From JBAZOO01 sp041648735 (lineage in GTDB: Bacteria > Verrucomicrobiota > Lentisphaeria > Oligosphaerales > CAITYL01): 64,000 nt of DNA. A model generated the notes under the pieces. That model was not told where the DNA came from. It saw only the letters and a program-made list of their open reading frames with translations, and did no database searches. Positions 1-9,162 of this stretch are shown one piece after another. Position numbers and translations under genes: made by a program. The stretch lies in contig JBAZOO010000001.1 in the NCBI GenBank assembly GCA_041648735.1, forward strand, positions 1-64,000, in the 5' to 3' direction. Every line of letters starts with the position of its first letter. Position 1 is the first letter of the stretch.

Positions 1-772
1 GAGCGCGGAGGCGGAAGGGTTTTCTCCGTGGGTTCCGTGTGCTCCGTGCGAAGCTCCCCTCCCGCGCTTCGCGCTCGAAGCTCGCCGGCTTCGCCACCGC
101 TCCCCGAGCCACAGACAAGAATGTCTGCGCCACGTTCCCCCGAGGCAACGTCGAACATTGAACGCCGAACGTCCAACGATGAATGAGGGGACAGGAGAAA
201 GCGCCTCGATCGCGAGGTTTCGCACGGAGCACACGGAGAGCTCGGAGGCGGAAGGGTTTTCTCCGTGGGTTCCGTGTGCTCCGTGCGAAGCTCCCCTCCC
301 GCGCTTCGCGCTCGAAGCTCGCCGGCTTCGCCACCGCTCCCCGAGCCACAGACAAGAATGTCTGTGCCACGTTCCCCCGAGGCAACGTCGAACATTGAAC
401 GCCGAACCTCCAACGATGAATGAGGGGACAGGAGAAAGCGCCTCGATCGCGAGGTTTCGCACGGAGCACACGGAGAGCGCGGAGGCGGAAGGGTTTTCTC
501 CGTGGGTTCCGTGTGCTCCGTGCGAAGCTCCCCTCCCGCGCTTCGCGCTCGAAGCTCGCCGGCTTCGCCACCGCTCCCCGAGCCACAGACAAGAATGTCT
601 GCGCCACGTTCCCCCGAGGCAACGTCGAACATTGAACGCCGAACGTCCAACGATGAATGAGGGGACAGGAGAAAGCGCCTCGATCGCGAGGTTTCGCACG
701 GAGCACACGGAGAGCTCGGAGGCGGAAGGGTTTTCTCCGTGGGTTCCGTGTGCTCCGTGCGAAGCTCCCCTC
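1..772. repeat. 237-bp tandem repeat array
   Basis: Three full 237-bp units and a 61-bp partial unit run from the window edge; equivalent points lie at 1, 238, 475 and 712. Each full unit contains a perfect 17-bp inverted repeat (CGCACGGAGCACACGGA at 221-237 against 271-287) and a short hairpin with stem CACAGACA and loop AGAA. The last unit breaks off inside GAAGCTCCCCTC. Units 1 and 3 share three variant bases and unit 2 differs at all three, so the array may have a 474-bp higher-order period. It continues off the left edge. No gene is supported inside it. Confidence 0.95.
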
Positions 773-888
773 TGCCGACAGGATTGTCAGGCACCCTGCC
801 CCCAGGGCGATTTGCATTTGCCGGGAACGCTGCTACGTTCCTGGAAGCTTGCCAAATTTGGTTCACAAAGCTTCCGCCTGAGCCGTCC

Positions 889-1968
889 ATGGCCAAATAC
901 CGCACCATCGTCCAAACCCTGGAACGCCGCATCGGCAATGGCGATTACCGCGTCCGCCCCTTCCCGGCAAACCGGAAACTGGCCGCGGAACTGGGCGTCA
1001 GCCGCCCCACGGTGCGCAAGGCCGTGGAAGAGCTGGTGCAACACGGCTTGCTCATGGAATCCCCCACCGGCCGGATTGCCCCGGCCCGGCGGGAGAAGAA
1101 AATGCACCTGGCCATGCTGGCCCCGGCGTATCCGTCGCTGAACGTCGCCGGGCGCTTCGCCACGCTGGACCGGCTGGCCGCCCGCCGCGGCTGGGAGATC
1201 AAGCTGGTGGGCTACCACCACATCCACGACCCGGTGATCCTTGAGGCCATCGAGGGGTTCGATGCCCTGTTCCTGATCCCCATCGGCGATGCGTTTTCAC
1301 CCGCCGCAATCGCCAAACTCCAAGCCCGCGCCGTCAAGGCCGTGGCCCTGTGCGCGGACCTGACCCAGGACGGCATCCCCAGCCTGCGCTTCGAAAACCC
1401 CGGCGCGCTCCACAAGGTCCTGGACCACCTCCACGAACGGGGCCACCGCTCGGTCGCCTGCCTGAACACGCAGCCCAAGGATGGCATCATGCTGGAGCGC
1501 ATCCGCCACTGGCAATTGTGGAAGAAAATCCGCAACGTCTCCGGCCCGCTGATCGATCACCCCGTGGAACATTTCACGGATCCGGCGCCGCGGGCGCGCG
1601 CCGTCGCCCGCCAGTGGCTCCAGGAAGGCCGGCTCGCGGTGGACGCGGTCTTCTGCACCACCAGTTTCGCGGCCATCGGCCTGATGCGGGCCCTCGTGGA
1701 CCATGGGCTGTGGCCGGGGCGCGACATCGCCGTCTGCGCCGGCGACGGCGTCCTCTCCCAGGAACTCATCCCCTCGCTCACCTCGCCCATCTGCCCGCCG
1801 GACGATCCCTACTTCGAAATGTGCCTGGACTGGTTCGCCAGCGACGAGCCGCAATGGTCCGGCCCGCTGCTGGTGCAGACCCTGGAAGGGGAACTGTTCA
1901 TCGGGGAGTCCACCGCTCCGAACCCGGGCGTCCTCCGCCGGCCGGACGCGGCCGCGGAGAAAGCCTGA
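889..1968 (+). CDS. GntR-type HTH / LacI-type sensor transcriptional regulator
   Basis: This 359-residue protein has an N-terminal winged-helix domain of GntR type (about residues 1-68, with the recognition-helix stretch LGVSRPTVRKAVEELVQHGL) joined to a C-terminal periplasmic-binding-protein fold of LacI type (about 75-340, including HERGHRSVACL). That architecture is typical of regulators that bind a sugar and control a nearby glycan-use cluster. The ATG at 889 is chosen because the HTH begins immediately after it and the upstream in-frame codons lie in the repeat array. No strong ribosome binding site is visible. It is the first gene of the + strand glycan region, so it probably controls the downstream surface proteins and glycosidases; that is inferred from position only. 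The ligand is unknown. Confidence 0.85.
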   Translation: MAKYRTIVQTLERRIGNGDYRVRPFPANRKLAAELGVSRPTVRKAVEELVQHGLLMESPTGRIAPARREKKMHLAMLAPAYPSLNVAGRFATLDRLAARRGWEIKLVGYHHIHDPVILEAIEGFDALFLIPIGDAFSPAAIAKLQARAVKAVALCADLTQDGIPSLRFENPGALHKVLDHLHERGHRSVACLNTQPKDGIMLERIRHWQLWKKIRNVSGPLIDHPVEHFTDPAPRARAVARQWLQEGRLAVDAVFCTTSFAAIGLMRALVDHGLWPGRDIAVCAGDGVLSQELIPSLTSPICPPDDPYFEMCLDWFASDEPQWSGPLLVQTLEGELFIGESTAPNPGVLRRPDAAAEKA

Positions 1969-2151
1969 CGTGTCCATCCACCCACCCGCCGGGCGCGTCG
2001 GCCCGGCCAACCAGAAAGGATAAAAAAGGGGGCCAGCGCAATCACAACCCGAAAGGGCAATGGTTGGTTGTGTTGGCAAGCCGGCCCGCGAGCCGGCGCT
2101 TTGGTTCCGGACATTGGAATTCTGATCGCCATCAAACACGGAGAATGTCTC

Positions 2152-3963
2152 ATGAAAACCAGCCACGCAATCCTCACCATCGGCGCCGCCGGCGCCGCGG
2201 CCGCCGCTTTGATCGCCCCAGCCGCCTTCGCGGCGGATGTCATCTGGGACGGCGACACCTCGACCGATTGGGCCAATAGTGCCAACTGGAACGGCGGCAC
2301 CGTGCCGACCAACGGCGATGTCGCCGAGTTCATCACGTCCTACACCAATAATCCGACACTCACCGCCAGCACCAACAACGTGGGTCTTTGGTCAACCGGG
2401 GCATTACCCCAAAGCACGATCATCTCTTTGGGGGGGAACACCCTCAATCTCGCCGGCACCACCACCATCAACGGCAATGCCAACACCGCCATTCTGCTGG
2501 ACAACACCGGTGGTCGCTCTTTGAACATCACCGGAGCCGGCACGATTGCCGTTCTGGACAACACGAGTTTCCTCGTCAACAACAACACCGCTCAACTTGG
2601 CATTGGCAGCACACTTAGTATAGCGGACGGGAAAACCCTGACGCTTGGCGGAAGCGCAATCAATACCACGGTGTCGATCCTATTCAATACTGCCATCGCC
2701 GCCAGCACCGGCGCGGTTTACATCGACATGAGCAACTCCACCGGCAAGGTGAATTTCGGTAATTCAAGCCATCTTTATACCGGTGGCACAACCGTCCACT
2801 CAGGCATCCTGACTCTGGGAACCGCCAACCCCTACGGCGTGATTCGCGGCGCCTTGACGATTGACGCCGCCGGCAAAGTAATTGCGAGCGCTAACAGTTG
2901 GTCCTTGGGCCAAATGAACGACGGCAGCGCTGTCAGCAGCATCACGATTAAGGGCGGCGAACTCAACTTTATCGACAACGCCAATGGCGGCACGGTCGCC
3001 AGCAGCATCACCATGACCGGCGGCACGATCAGCGGCTCCGGGTATGATTGGTACAATGCCATTACCAGCACTCCCACGTTCACCACCAACGCCAGTTCCA
3101 CCACCGCCACGGTCAGCAGCGGGATGCAACTGCGGTTGGGGAGCGGCAGAGTGACGTTCGACGTCGCATCGGGCACGGCACCCGACGGTGTCGATCTGCT
3201 CGTCAGCGGGGCAATCAAGAACTACTCGGGCGGCAATACCGGCGGCATCACCAAGACCGGCGCTGGCACGATGGTTCTCTCCGGCGAGAACACCTACCAG
3301 GGCTCGACCATTGTCAGCGCGGGCACGCTGGCGATCTCGGCCGGCAACATCAACAGCACCAGCGGGATCACCATCAATGGCGGCGAGCTGAAGTACAATT
3401 CCGCCACCGCCCTGAGCAAGGCGATCACGTTCACCAGCGGCAAGCTTAGCGGCACCGGCACGATCGGCACCGCGCTCACCGTCGGCGCCGGCGCGACCCT
3501 GAGCCCCGGCAACAGCATCGGCACCCAGGCGTACACCAGCGGCCTCACCATTTCGGGCGGCACGCTCGACATCGAACTGGGCCGCGATGGCACCACCCCG
3601 GTCAGCGACCTCGCCGACGTCACCGGCGCGGTCACGCTCAGCACCGATCCCAACCTGAAGCTGACGCTCTACTCGGGCCTGAACAATCCCGTGGCGGGCG
3701 ACATCTTCTACCTCATCAGCAACGACGGCACGGATGCCATCAGCGGCGTGTTCACCAAGCTCGATGGCACCGCCACCACCCTGAGCGAGGGCAGCGAGTT
3801 CGCCTGGAACTCGCAGCAGTGGAAGATCACCTACCTGGCCGACTACAACACTGGTTTCACCGGCGGCAACGACTTGGCCATCACGGTCGTCCCCGAGCCG
3901 GCGGCCTTGGCGCTGCTGCTAGTCGGCGGGGTCGGCCTCCTTCGCCGCCGCCGGACGGTGTGA
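2152..3963 (+). CDS. PEP-CTERM autotransporter-repeat surface protein, short paralogue
   Basis: This 603-residue exported protein starts with a signal peptide (about residues 1-28, ending PAAFAA). A long Gly/Thr/Ser/Asn-rich beta-helix-like body follows, with autotransporter-associated beta-strand repeats such as GAGTMVLSGENTYQGSTIVS. The C-terminus is a PEP-CTERM sorting tail: VVPEP, a hydrophobic segment, then RRRR. Such proteins are normally processed and anchored by an exosortase; no exosortase gene is in this window. GGAGA at 2140-2144 supports the ATG at 2152. About 240 C-terminal residues are almost identical to the next gene, and the identity continues into the 3' noncoding DNA, which points to a recent segmental duplication. 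A role in surface or matrix binding is inferred. Confidence 0.85.
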   Translation: MKTSHAILTIGAAGAAAAALIAPAAFAADVIWDGDTSTDWANSANWNGGTVPTNGDVAEFITSYTNNPTLTASTNNVGLWSTGALPQSTIISLGGNTLNLAGTTTINGNANTAILLDNTGGRSLNITGAGTIAVLDNTSFLVNNNTAQLGIGSTLSIADGKTLTLGGSAINTTVSILFNTAIAASTGAVYIDMSNSTGKVNFGNSSHLYTGGTTVHSGILTLGTANPYGVIRGALTIDAAGKVIASANSWSLGQMNDGSAVSSITIKGGELNFIDNANGGTVASSITMTGGTISGSGYDWYNAITSTPTFTTNASSTTATVSSGMQLRLGSGRVTFDVASGTAPDGVDLLVSGAIKNYSGGNTGGITKTGAGTMVLSGENTYQGSTIVSAGTLAISAGNINSTSGITINGGELKYNSATALSKAITFTSGKLSGTGTIGTALTVGAGATLSPGNSIGTQAYTSGLTISGGTLDIELGRDGTTPVSDLADVTGAVTLSTDPNLKLTLYSGLNNPVAGDIFYLISNDGTDAISGVFTKLDGTATTLSEGSEFAWNSQQWKITYLADYNTGFTGGNDLAITVVPEPAALALLLVGGVGLLRRRRTV

Positions 3964-3975
3964 CGGAATCTGGGA

Positions 3976-3997
3976 GCGCCGAGCCCCAGCTCGGCGC
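3976..3997 (+). terminator. GC hairpin after the first PEP-CTERM gene
   Basis: A perfect 9-bp stem (GCGCCGAGC / GCTCGGCGC, loop CCCA) lies 13 bp after the stop codon. There is no T tract, so it may act as an RNA-stabilising or Rho-assisted end rather than a classical terminator. The same hairpin with the same flanks follows the next gene. Confidence 0.5.
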
Positions 3998-4072
3998 GTC
4001 CTCATCGTCCTCAAAGTCCTCACTTGCCCCCCCCGGTGTCCACGCCAAAAGAAGAAAAAAAAGGAAGCACAC

Positions 4073-7000
4073 ATGCAGAAACGCATCACCTCCACCCCGC
4101 AACCGGCCCGCATCGCCGCCGCCCTCACGGCGTCCGCGGCGGTTTCGTTCCTTGGCCTGACGGCGCCCTCCGCGTCGGCGGCAGATGTCATCTGGACCGG
4201 CGGCACCGGGACCGATTGGGCCGATCTTCTCAACTGGAACAGCGGCGCCGGGCCGGTGCCGGCCAGCGGCGATGTCGCCGAGTTCAATACCACCTTCACC
4301 AATCAGCCGGCGCTTAGCGCCAACACCAACAACGTGGGCCTCTGGCTGGCCACGGGGGCCGGCCAGAACGTGACCGTCGCCACGGGCACCAACACGCTCA
4401 ATCTTGCCGGCACGACCACCATCAACGGCAATGCCAACACCGCCATTCTCTTGGACGACACGGCCAATCGCACCCTGACCATCGGCTCGGGCGGCACGAC
4501 CGCCGTTCTGGCCAGCACGAGTTTCCTGGTCAACAATACCGGGACGCTGACGCTCAGTGGCGGGGTAAACATTGCTGCCGGAAATACCCTGACGCTCGGC
4601 GGGACCAACGCCGCGGGAAATATCGCCATCGGCGGCCAAATTGCGGCCACCACCGGCGCGCTCTACATCAACACCGCCGGCACGGTGACCCTTAACAACA
4701 GCTCCGGCAATCTCTACACGGGCGGAACCATTGTCAACTCAGGCATCTTGACACTAGGAACCGCTACGCAAACCGCAGGTGAGATTCGCGGGGCCTTGAC
4801 TATCAACAGCGGCGGCACGGTTAACGCGGGCGCTGGCAGCTCCTGGTCCCTGGGCTTTGGGGCTGGTACTAGTGTCAGCAGCATTACCATCAATGGCGGC
4901 AGACTCAACTTTACTGGTGGCACCGGGGGCGGCACGAATGCCAGCAGCATCACAATGACGGGCGGCACTATTACCGGCACCGCCTTTGATTGGTACAATA
5001 GCATCACCTCCACTCCCACTCTCACCACCAACGCCAGTTCCGCGACTGCCATCATCAGCAGCGGCATGAATTTGCGTCTGGGTGCCAACAATGCCACATT
5101 CAACGTCGCGCAGGGCACGACGCCCGGCGGCCTTGATTTGCTCATCAGCGGGCCGATCACTGCAAGTCAATCTGGAGGCATTACCAAGTCGGGGGCGGGA
5201 ACCCTGGTCCTTTCCGGTTCAAATAGCTACACCAATGGCACGGTGGTTAGTGCGGGTACGCTGATCGCGGAAACTGGCAGCGCGCTGGGCGGCGCCAGTT
5301 CCGGTAACGTATCGGTCAGTTCGGGCGCGACCTTGGGTTACATCGCGTCCGCGGACGAGCAACTCAGGATCGGCGGCACGCTCTCCATTGCCGGCGGCTC
5401 TGGCACAACCATTGGCGGCTCGATTGGCTCCACCACCACGAGCGCCGAAATCAATGTGACCGGGAACGCGACCAGCACCGCAGGCGCCGTCAAGGTAAAC
5501 CTTTATGGAGTTCCCGGTGTCAATGCGGCTGCCGGGACGAACACCTACGTGCTGATTAATGGCGGCGGCGCGGGCAACTCCTTGGATACTGCCAGCTATT
5601 CGCTTGGTAACATCTATAACGATACCAACTATAGCGTCGGGGCATTGTCTGCAACCGCCAGCCAGCTTCAGGTGGCAATCACGGGCGGCCTGACGCCCAT
5701 CACGGCGGCTTACTGGAAGGGTGGCTTTGCCGGCGCCACGAATGTCTGGGCGATATCCGATGGCAGTTCGACGAGCAACTGGACCACTGATTCGGCCGGC
5801 AACACCGCCACCGGGCTGGTTCCCGGCTCCGGCGCCACCGTTTCCATCTCGAACACCGGCACCGTTACCACTGCTCCGACCTCCACGATCCTGGGCGCCA
5901 ACATGTCGATTGGCAGCTTGGTCATCCAGGACACCGTCAACGGCCTGGGTCTCAATGCCGATGGCAACACGCTGACGATTGCCACCGGTAGCGGCATCAC
6001 CGTCAACAGTGGCGTTCCTCTCGCCACCATCGGCGCAAACGTGGCTCTGGGTGCGAACCAGACCTGGACCAACAACTCCACCACGGCCCCGCTGATCGTC
6101 AGCGGCGTCGTCAGTGGTGGATCCAACACCCTGACCACGGCCGGCGCGGGCACGATCGTCCTATCCGGCGCGAACACCTACACCGGCGCGACGACCATTA
6201 ATGCGGGCAGCACGCTGCAACTCGGCAACGGCGGCGCCACGGGCTCGCTCTCGACCAGCAGCGCCATCACCGACAACGGCACCCTCGCCATCGCCCGTTC
6301 AAATACGGTTCAGGGCACCGATTTCTCGGCAAGCCCCATCACCGGCACCGGCGGCCTGACGGTAGGGAGCGGTGGCGTTGCGACTCTTACGGCTTTCAAT
6401 ACCTATAACGGCGGAACCGTGGTCAACTCGGGAGGAATCCTGAATCTGAACCCGACAGCTTACAACGGGCGTGGGACCATTAACGGGGCTCTGACCATCA
6501 ACAGCGGCGGTACGGTCAATGCAAAGGCTAATACCAATACTTCGCTTGGCTTTGATACCACCTACGTCACCAGCATTGCGATCAACGGCGGCACGCTTAA
6601 CTTTAACAGCGGCACCAATACCGATACCACGTCCGCCAACAACATCACGATGGCCGGCGGCAACATCACCGGCTCGGCCTTTGGTTGGTATCTTCCCAGC
6701 GGTGCCGCCACCCTTAACACCACCGCCACTTCCACGACAGCCGTGATCAGCAGCGGCATGTACTTGCGTTTCGGTGCCAACAACCTCACGTTCAACATCG
6801 CGCAGGGCACGACGCCCAGTGGCATCGACTTGCTCGTCAGTGGGCCGCTCAAGTTCTACAGTGGCCAAAACACTGGCATCACCAAGACCGGCGCTGGCAC
6901 GATGGTCCTCTCCGGCTCGAACACCTACCAGGGCTCGACCATTGTCAGCGCGGGCACGCTGGCGGTCGCCTCGGCCGGCAGCATCAACAGCACCAGCGGC

Positions 7001-7597
7001 ATCACCATCAATGGCGGCGAGCTGAAGTACAATTCCGCCACCGCCTTGAGCAAGGCGATCACGTTCACCAGCGGCAAGCTTAGCGGCACCGGCACCATCG
7101 GCACCGCGCTCACCGTCGGCGCCGGCGCGACCCTGAGCCCCGGCAACAGCATCGGCACCCAGGCGTACACCAGCGGCCTGACTATTTCGGGCGGCACGCT
7201 CGACATCGAACTGGGCCGCGATGGCACCACCCCGGTCAGCGACCTCGCCGACGTCACCGGCGCGGTCACGCTCAACACCGATCCCAACCTGAAGCTGACG
7301 CTCTACTCGGGCCTGAACAATCCCGTGGCGGGCGACATCTTCTATCTCATCAAGAACGACGGCTTAGATGCCATCACCGGCGAGTTCACCAAGCTCAACG
7401 GCGCCGCCACGACGCTGGCCGAAGGCAGCCTGTTCAACTGGAACTCGCAGCAATGGGAGATCACCTACGCGGCTGACTACGGCAACGGTTTCACCGACGG
7501 CAACGACCTGGCCATCAAGGTCGTCCCCGAGCCGGCGGCCTTGGCGCTGCTGCTAGTCGGCGCGGTCGGGCTGCTCCGCCGCCGCCGGACGGTGTGA
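4073..7597 (+). CDS. PEP-CTERM autotransporter-repeat surface protein, long paralogue
   Basis: This 1174-residue paralogue has a signal peptide (about 1-37, ending SASAA) and the same mature start, ADVIW. At least two copies of the approximately 150-residue module also seen in the shorter protein (ITINGG, ITMTGG and ISSGM...LRLG-type stretches) are separated by extra autotransporter beta-strand repeats such as TIVLSGANTYTGATTINAG. The C-terminus carries VVPEP, a hydrophobic helix and RRRR, the PEP-CTERM signal. The last 240 residues match the upstream gene nearly base for base, at an offset of 3634 bp, so this pair arose or was homogenised recently. The AAGAAGAAAAAAAAGGAAG tract just upstream supports the ATG. 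It is predicted to be extracellular and surface attached; its ligand is unknown. Confidence 0.85.
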   Translation: MQKRITSTPQPARIAAALTASAAVSFLGLTAPSASAADVIWTGGTGTDWADLLNWNSGAGPVPASGDVAEFNTTFTNQPALSANTNNVGLWLATGAGQNVTVATGTNTLNLAGTTTINGNANTAILLDDTANRTLTIGSGGTTAVLASTSFLVNNTGTLTLSGGVNIAAGNTLTLGGTNAAGNIAIGGQIAATTGALYINTAGTVTLNNSSGNLYTGGTIVNSGILTLGTATQTAGEIRGALTINSGGTVNAGAGSSWSLGFGAGTSVSSITINGGRLNFTGGTGGGTNASSITMTGGTITGTAFDWYNSITSTPTLTTNASSATAIISSGMNLRLGANNATFNVAQGTTPGGLDLLISGPITASQSGGITKSGAGTLVLSGSNSYTNGTVVSAGTLIAETGSALGGASSGNVSVSSGATLGYIASADEQLRIGGTLSIAGGSGTTIGGSIGSTTTSAEINVTGNATSTAGAVKVNLYGVPGVNAAAGTNTYVLINGGGAGNSLDTASYSLGNIYNDTNYSVGALSATASQLQVAITGGLTPITAAYWKGGFAGATNVWAISDGSSTSNWTTDSAGNTATGLVPGSGATVSISNTGTVTTAPTSTILGANMSIGSLVIQDTVNGLGLNADGNTLTIATGSGITVNSGVPLATIGANVALGANQTWTNNSTTAPLIVSGVVSGGSNTLTTAGAGTIVLSGANTYTGATTINAGSTLQLGNGGATGSLSTSSAITDNGTLAIARSNTVQGTDFSASPITGTGGLTVGSGGVATLTAFNTYNGGTVVNSGGILNLNPTAYNGRGTINGALTINSGGTVNAKANTNTSLGFDTTYVTSIAINGGTLNFNSGTNTDTTSANNITMAGGNITGSAFGWYLPSGAATLNTTATSTTAVISSGMYLRFGANNLTFNIAQGTTPSGIDLLVSGPLKFYSGQNTGITKTGAGTMVLSGSNTYQGSTIVSAGTLAVASAGSINSTSGITINGGELKYNSATALSKAITFTSGKLSGTGTIGTALTVGAGATLSPGNSIGTQAYTSGLTISGGTLDIELGRDGTTPVSDLADVTGAVTLNTDPNLKLTLYSGLNNPVAGDIFYLIKNDGLDAITGEFTKLNGAATTLAEGSLFNWNSQQWEITYAADYGNGFTDGNDLAIKVVPEPAALALLLVGAVGLLRRRRTV

Positions 7598-7609
7598 CGG
7601 AACCTGGGA

Positions 7610-7631
7610 GCGCCGAGCCCCAGCTCGGCGC
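7610..7631 (+). terminator. GC hairpin after the second PEP-CTERM gene
   Basis: This is the same GCGCCGAGC / GCTCGGCGC stem with loop CCCA as at 3976-3997, in the same distance and context behind the paralogue's stop codon. It was copied with the gene end. No T tract follows. Confidence 0.5.
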
Positions 7632-7747
7632 GTCCTCATCGTCCTCAAAGTCCTCAGACACACCAGCACCGACGTAATGTGTGAGTATGAGCTTAGGGAC
7701 AGGAGAAAAACGCCCAGCAACCCGAGCCGAACAGCCCACGCTGAAGC

Positions 7748-8072
7748 GTGGGACCTGCCGTCCAGGCGATCCCTTTAGCCCACGAAAAACTCCGATCCTT
7801 TTTTAGCCCACGAAACACACAAAAAAACAAAGCTTTCGTGCTGTTTAGTGTGTTTCGTGGGGAAAAGGCTGGTGTGGATTTGTGTAGCTTAGGGACAGGA
7901 GAAAAACGTCCCCCGTTGGAGTTCACACTTTAGTGTGGGACCTGCCGTCCAGGCGATCCCTTTAGCCCACGAAAAACTCCGACCCTTTTTTAGCCCACGA
8001 AACACACGAAAAAAACAAAGCTTTCGTGCTGTTTCGTGTGTTTCGTGGGGAAAAGGCTGGTGTGGATTTGTG
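7748..8072. repeat. two tandem ~187-bp hairpin units
   Basis: The 505-bp gap between the PEP-CTERM gene and the pseudopilin gene is filled with repeats. A unit at 7748-7884 recurs at 7935-8072 (shift 187-188 bp). Each contains an inverted repeat around an AAAGCTTT loop; in the second copy it is a perfect 18-bp stem (7994-8011 against 8032-8049, CCCACGAAACACACGAAA). Each unit is preceded by a small hairpin (CCCACGCT/AGCGTGGG or CACACT/AGTGTG) and by GGGACAGGAGAAAAACG. Short reading frames across the units look accidental. Confidence 0.9.
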
Positions 8073-8102
8073 GGCCAAAAAAATCTTCGTGGAAAAAGAA
8101 GC

Positions 8103-9011
8103 ATGAAACGCAAGACCCCATTCACCCTGATCGAGCTGCTGGTGGTGATCGCGATCATCGCCATCCTGGCGGCGCTGCTGCTGCCGGCCTTGCAGCGGGC
8201 CAAGGAGGCCGCCAAGACGGCCTTCTGCCTGGGCAACCAGCGGCAGTGCGGGATGGCGATGCTGGCCTATGCGGGCGATTTTGACGGCGTGATCGCCATG
8301 GGTGGCAACCTGGGATCGAACCAGGGCTATTATCCGTGGCAAGACTTTCCCTGGCTGAATTTCCTCAATGCCCAGAAGTATCAAGGGCTCCAGTTTTCGG
8401 GCTTCGAGTACCTGCCCGTGCGCACGGCGGCCTGGCATTGTCCGAAGAACGGGAAGCAAGGCACGGGCGCGTGGTGGGGTTGGAGCACTTTCATCACCCC
8501 TGACGGCGATAACGCGGGTTCCTACGCCGCCCTCCAACCGCGCTACTGGCCGTACTACCCGGCCACGTGGGGCGGGCTCGACTCCAGTCCCTGGCAGGCC
8601 AGCGACATTTGGGCGGCGTGGGATCCCACCGTTCCAGGCAATCAGTGGGAAACGGGAAGCTTCCGGGGCGTCCGCCTGGCGGGGGTGCAGCAGTCGCGCG
8701 ACTACGTGGTCCTGATCGACAGCGCCATCCGCGATGGCGGTGGGGGCCCCCTCGGGTACAAGGAGCCGGTGGGGAATTACGAAACTTCGACCGGGGGCGG
8801 CTGCGGCACCGGCGGCGGCCAGTCGGGAGCGGTGTGGCTGGCCCATCCCGGCAACCGCGCCAATGCCTGGTTCGCCGACGGCCATGCCGAGAGCTGCGAC
8901 CGCCCACGGCTGCGCGGCGTGGCGAATTTCAATCCGAACGGCGCCTGGACTTCCGGCACCTACCACGGCATCAGCCAATGGTGGGACAACGATGGCCTGC
9001 CGCTGCACTGA
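8103..9011 (+). CDS. DUF1559-type pseudopilin-like protein
   Basis: This 302-residue protein begins with a type II secretion/type IV pilin N-terminal helix (TPFTLIELLVVIAIIAILAA, residues 5-24) and ends with the H-x-DG-type motif of DUF1559-like proteins (HPGNRANAWFADGHAES). Such proteins are abundant in Lentisphaerae and Planctomycetes and often sit beside glycan-degradation genes. The residue before the conserved FTLIE is Pro, not the Gly expected by prepilin peptidase. The ATG at 8103 is used because it lies just before the MKRK-TPFTLIE start; the longer frame runs through the tandem repeats. It is predicted to be anchored in the inner membrane with the globular part outside the cytoplasm. 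A role in substrate binding or surface assembly is inferred. Confidence 0.85.
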   Translation: MKRKTPFTLIELLVVIAIIAILAALLLPALQRAKEAAKTAFCLGNQRQCGMAMLAYAGDFDGVIAMGGNLGSNQGYYPWQDFPWLNFLNAQKYQGLQFSGFEYLPVRTAAWHCPKNGKQGTGAWWGWSTFITPDGDNAGSYAALQPRYWPYYPATWGGLDSSPWQASDIWAAWDPTVPGNQWETGSFRGVRLAGVQQSRDYVVLIDSAIRDGGGGPLGYKEPVGNYETSTGGGCGTGGGQSGAVWLAHPGNRANAWFADGHAESCDRPRLRGVANFNPNGAWTSGTYHGISQWWDNDGLPLH

Positions 9012-9162
9012 CCGTGAAATCAAGCCTCCCCGCCCCAAGGGTCGGGACATCCAACAGCCCAAGTCCCTTCAACTGGCGAAAGTTGGTGGCATTTTGAACC
9101 CTGACTTGTGCCAAACTCCGGGGATTTTCCATCTCCCGTGGGATGGCTGCGAAAGGCAAACC

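Noticed and set aside
158..1141. A 327-codon frame with three 79-residue repeats at the left edge
   Set aside because: The 237-bp DNA repeat is a multiple of three, so open frames arise automatically in more than one frame. The frame also runs out of phase into the regulator gene.
7748..7933. Short open frames in the tandem hairpin units
   Set aside because: Both start at the same repeat point and encode only repeat DNA with no ribosome binding site.
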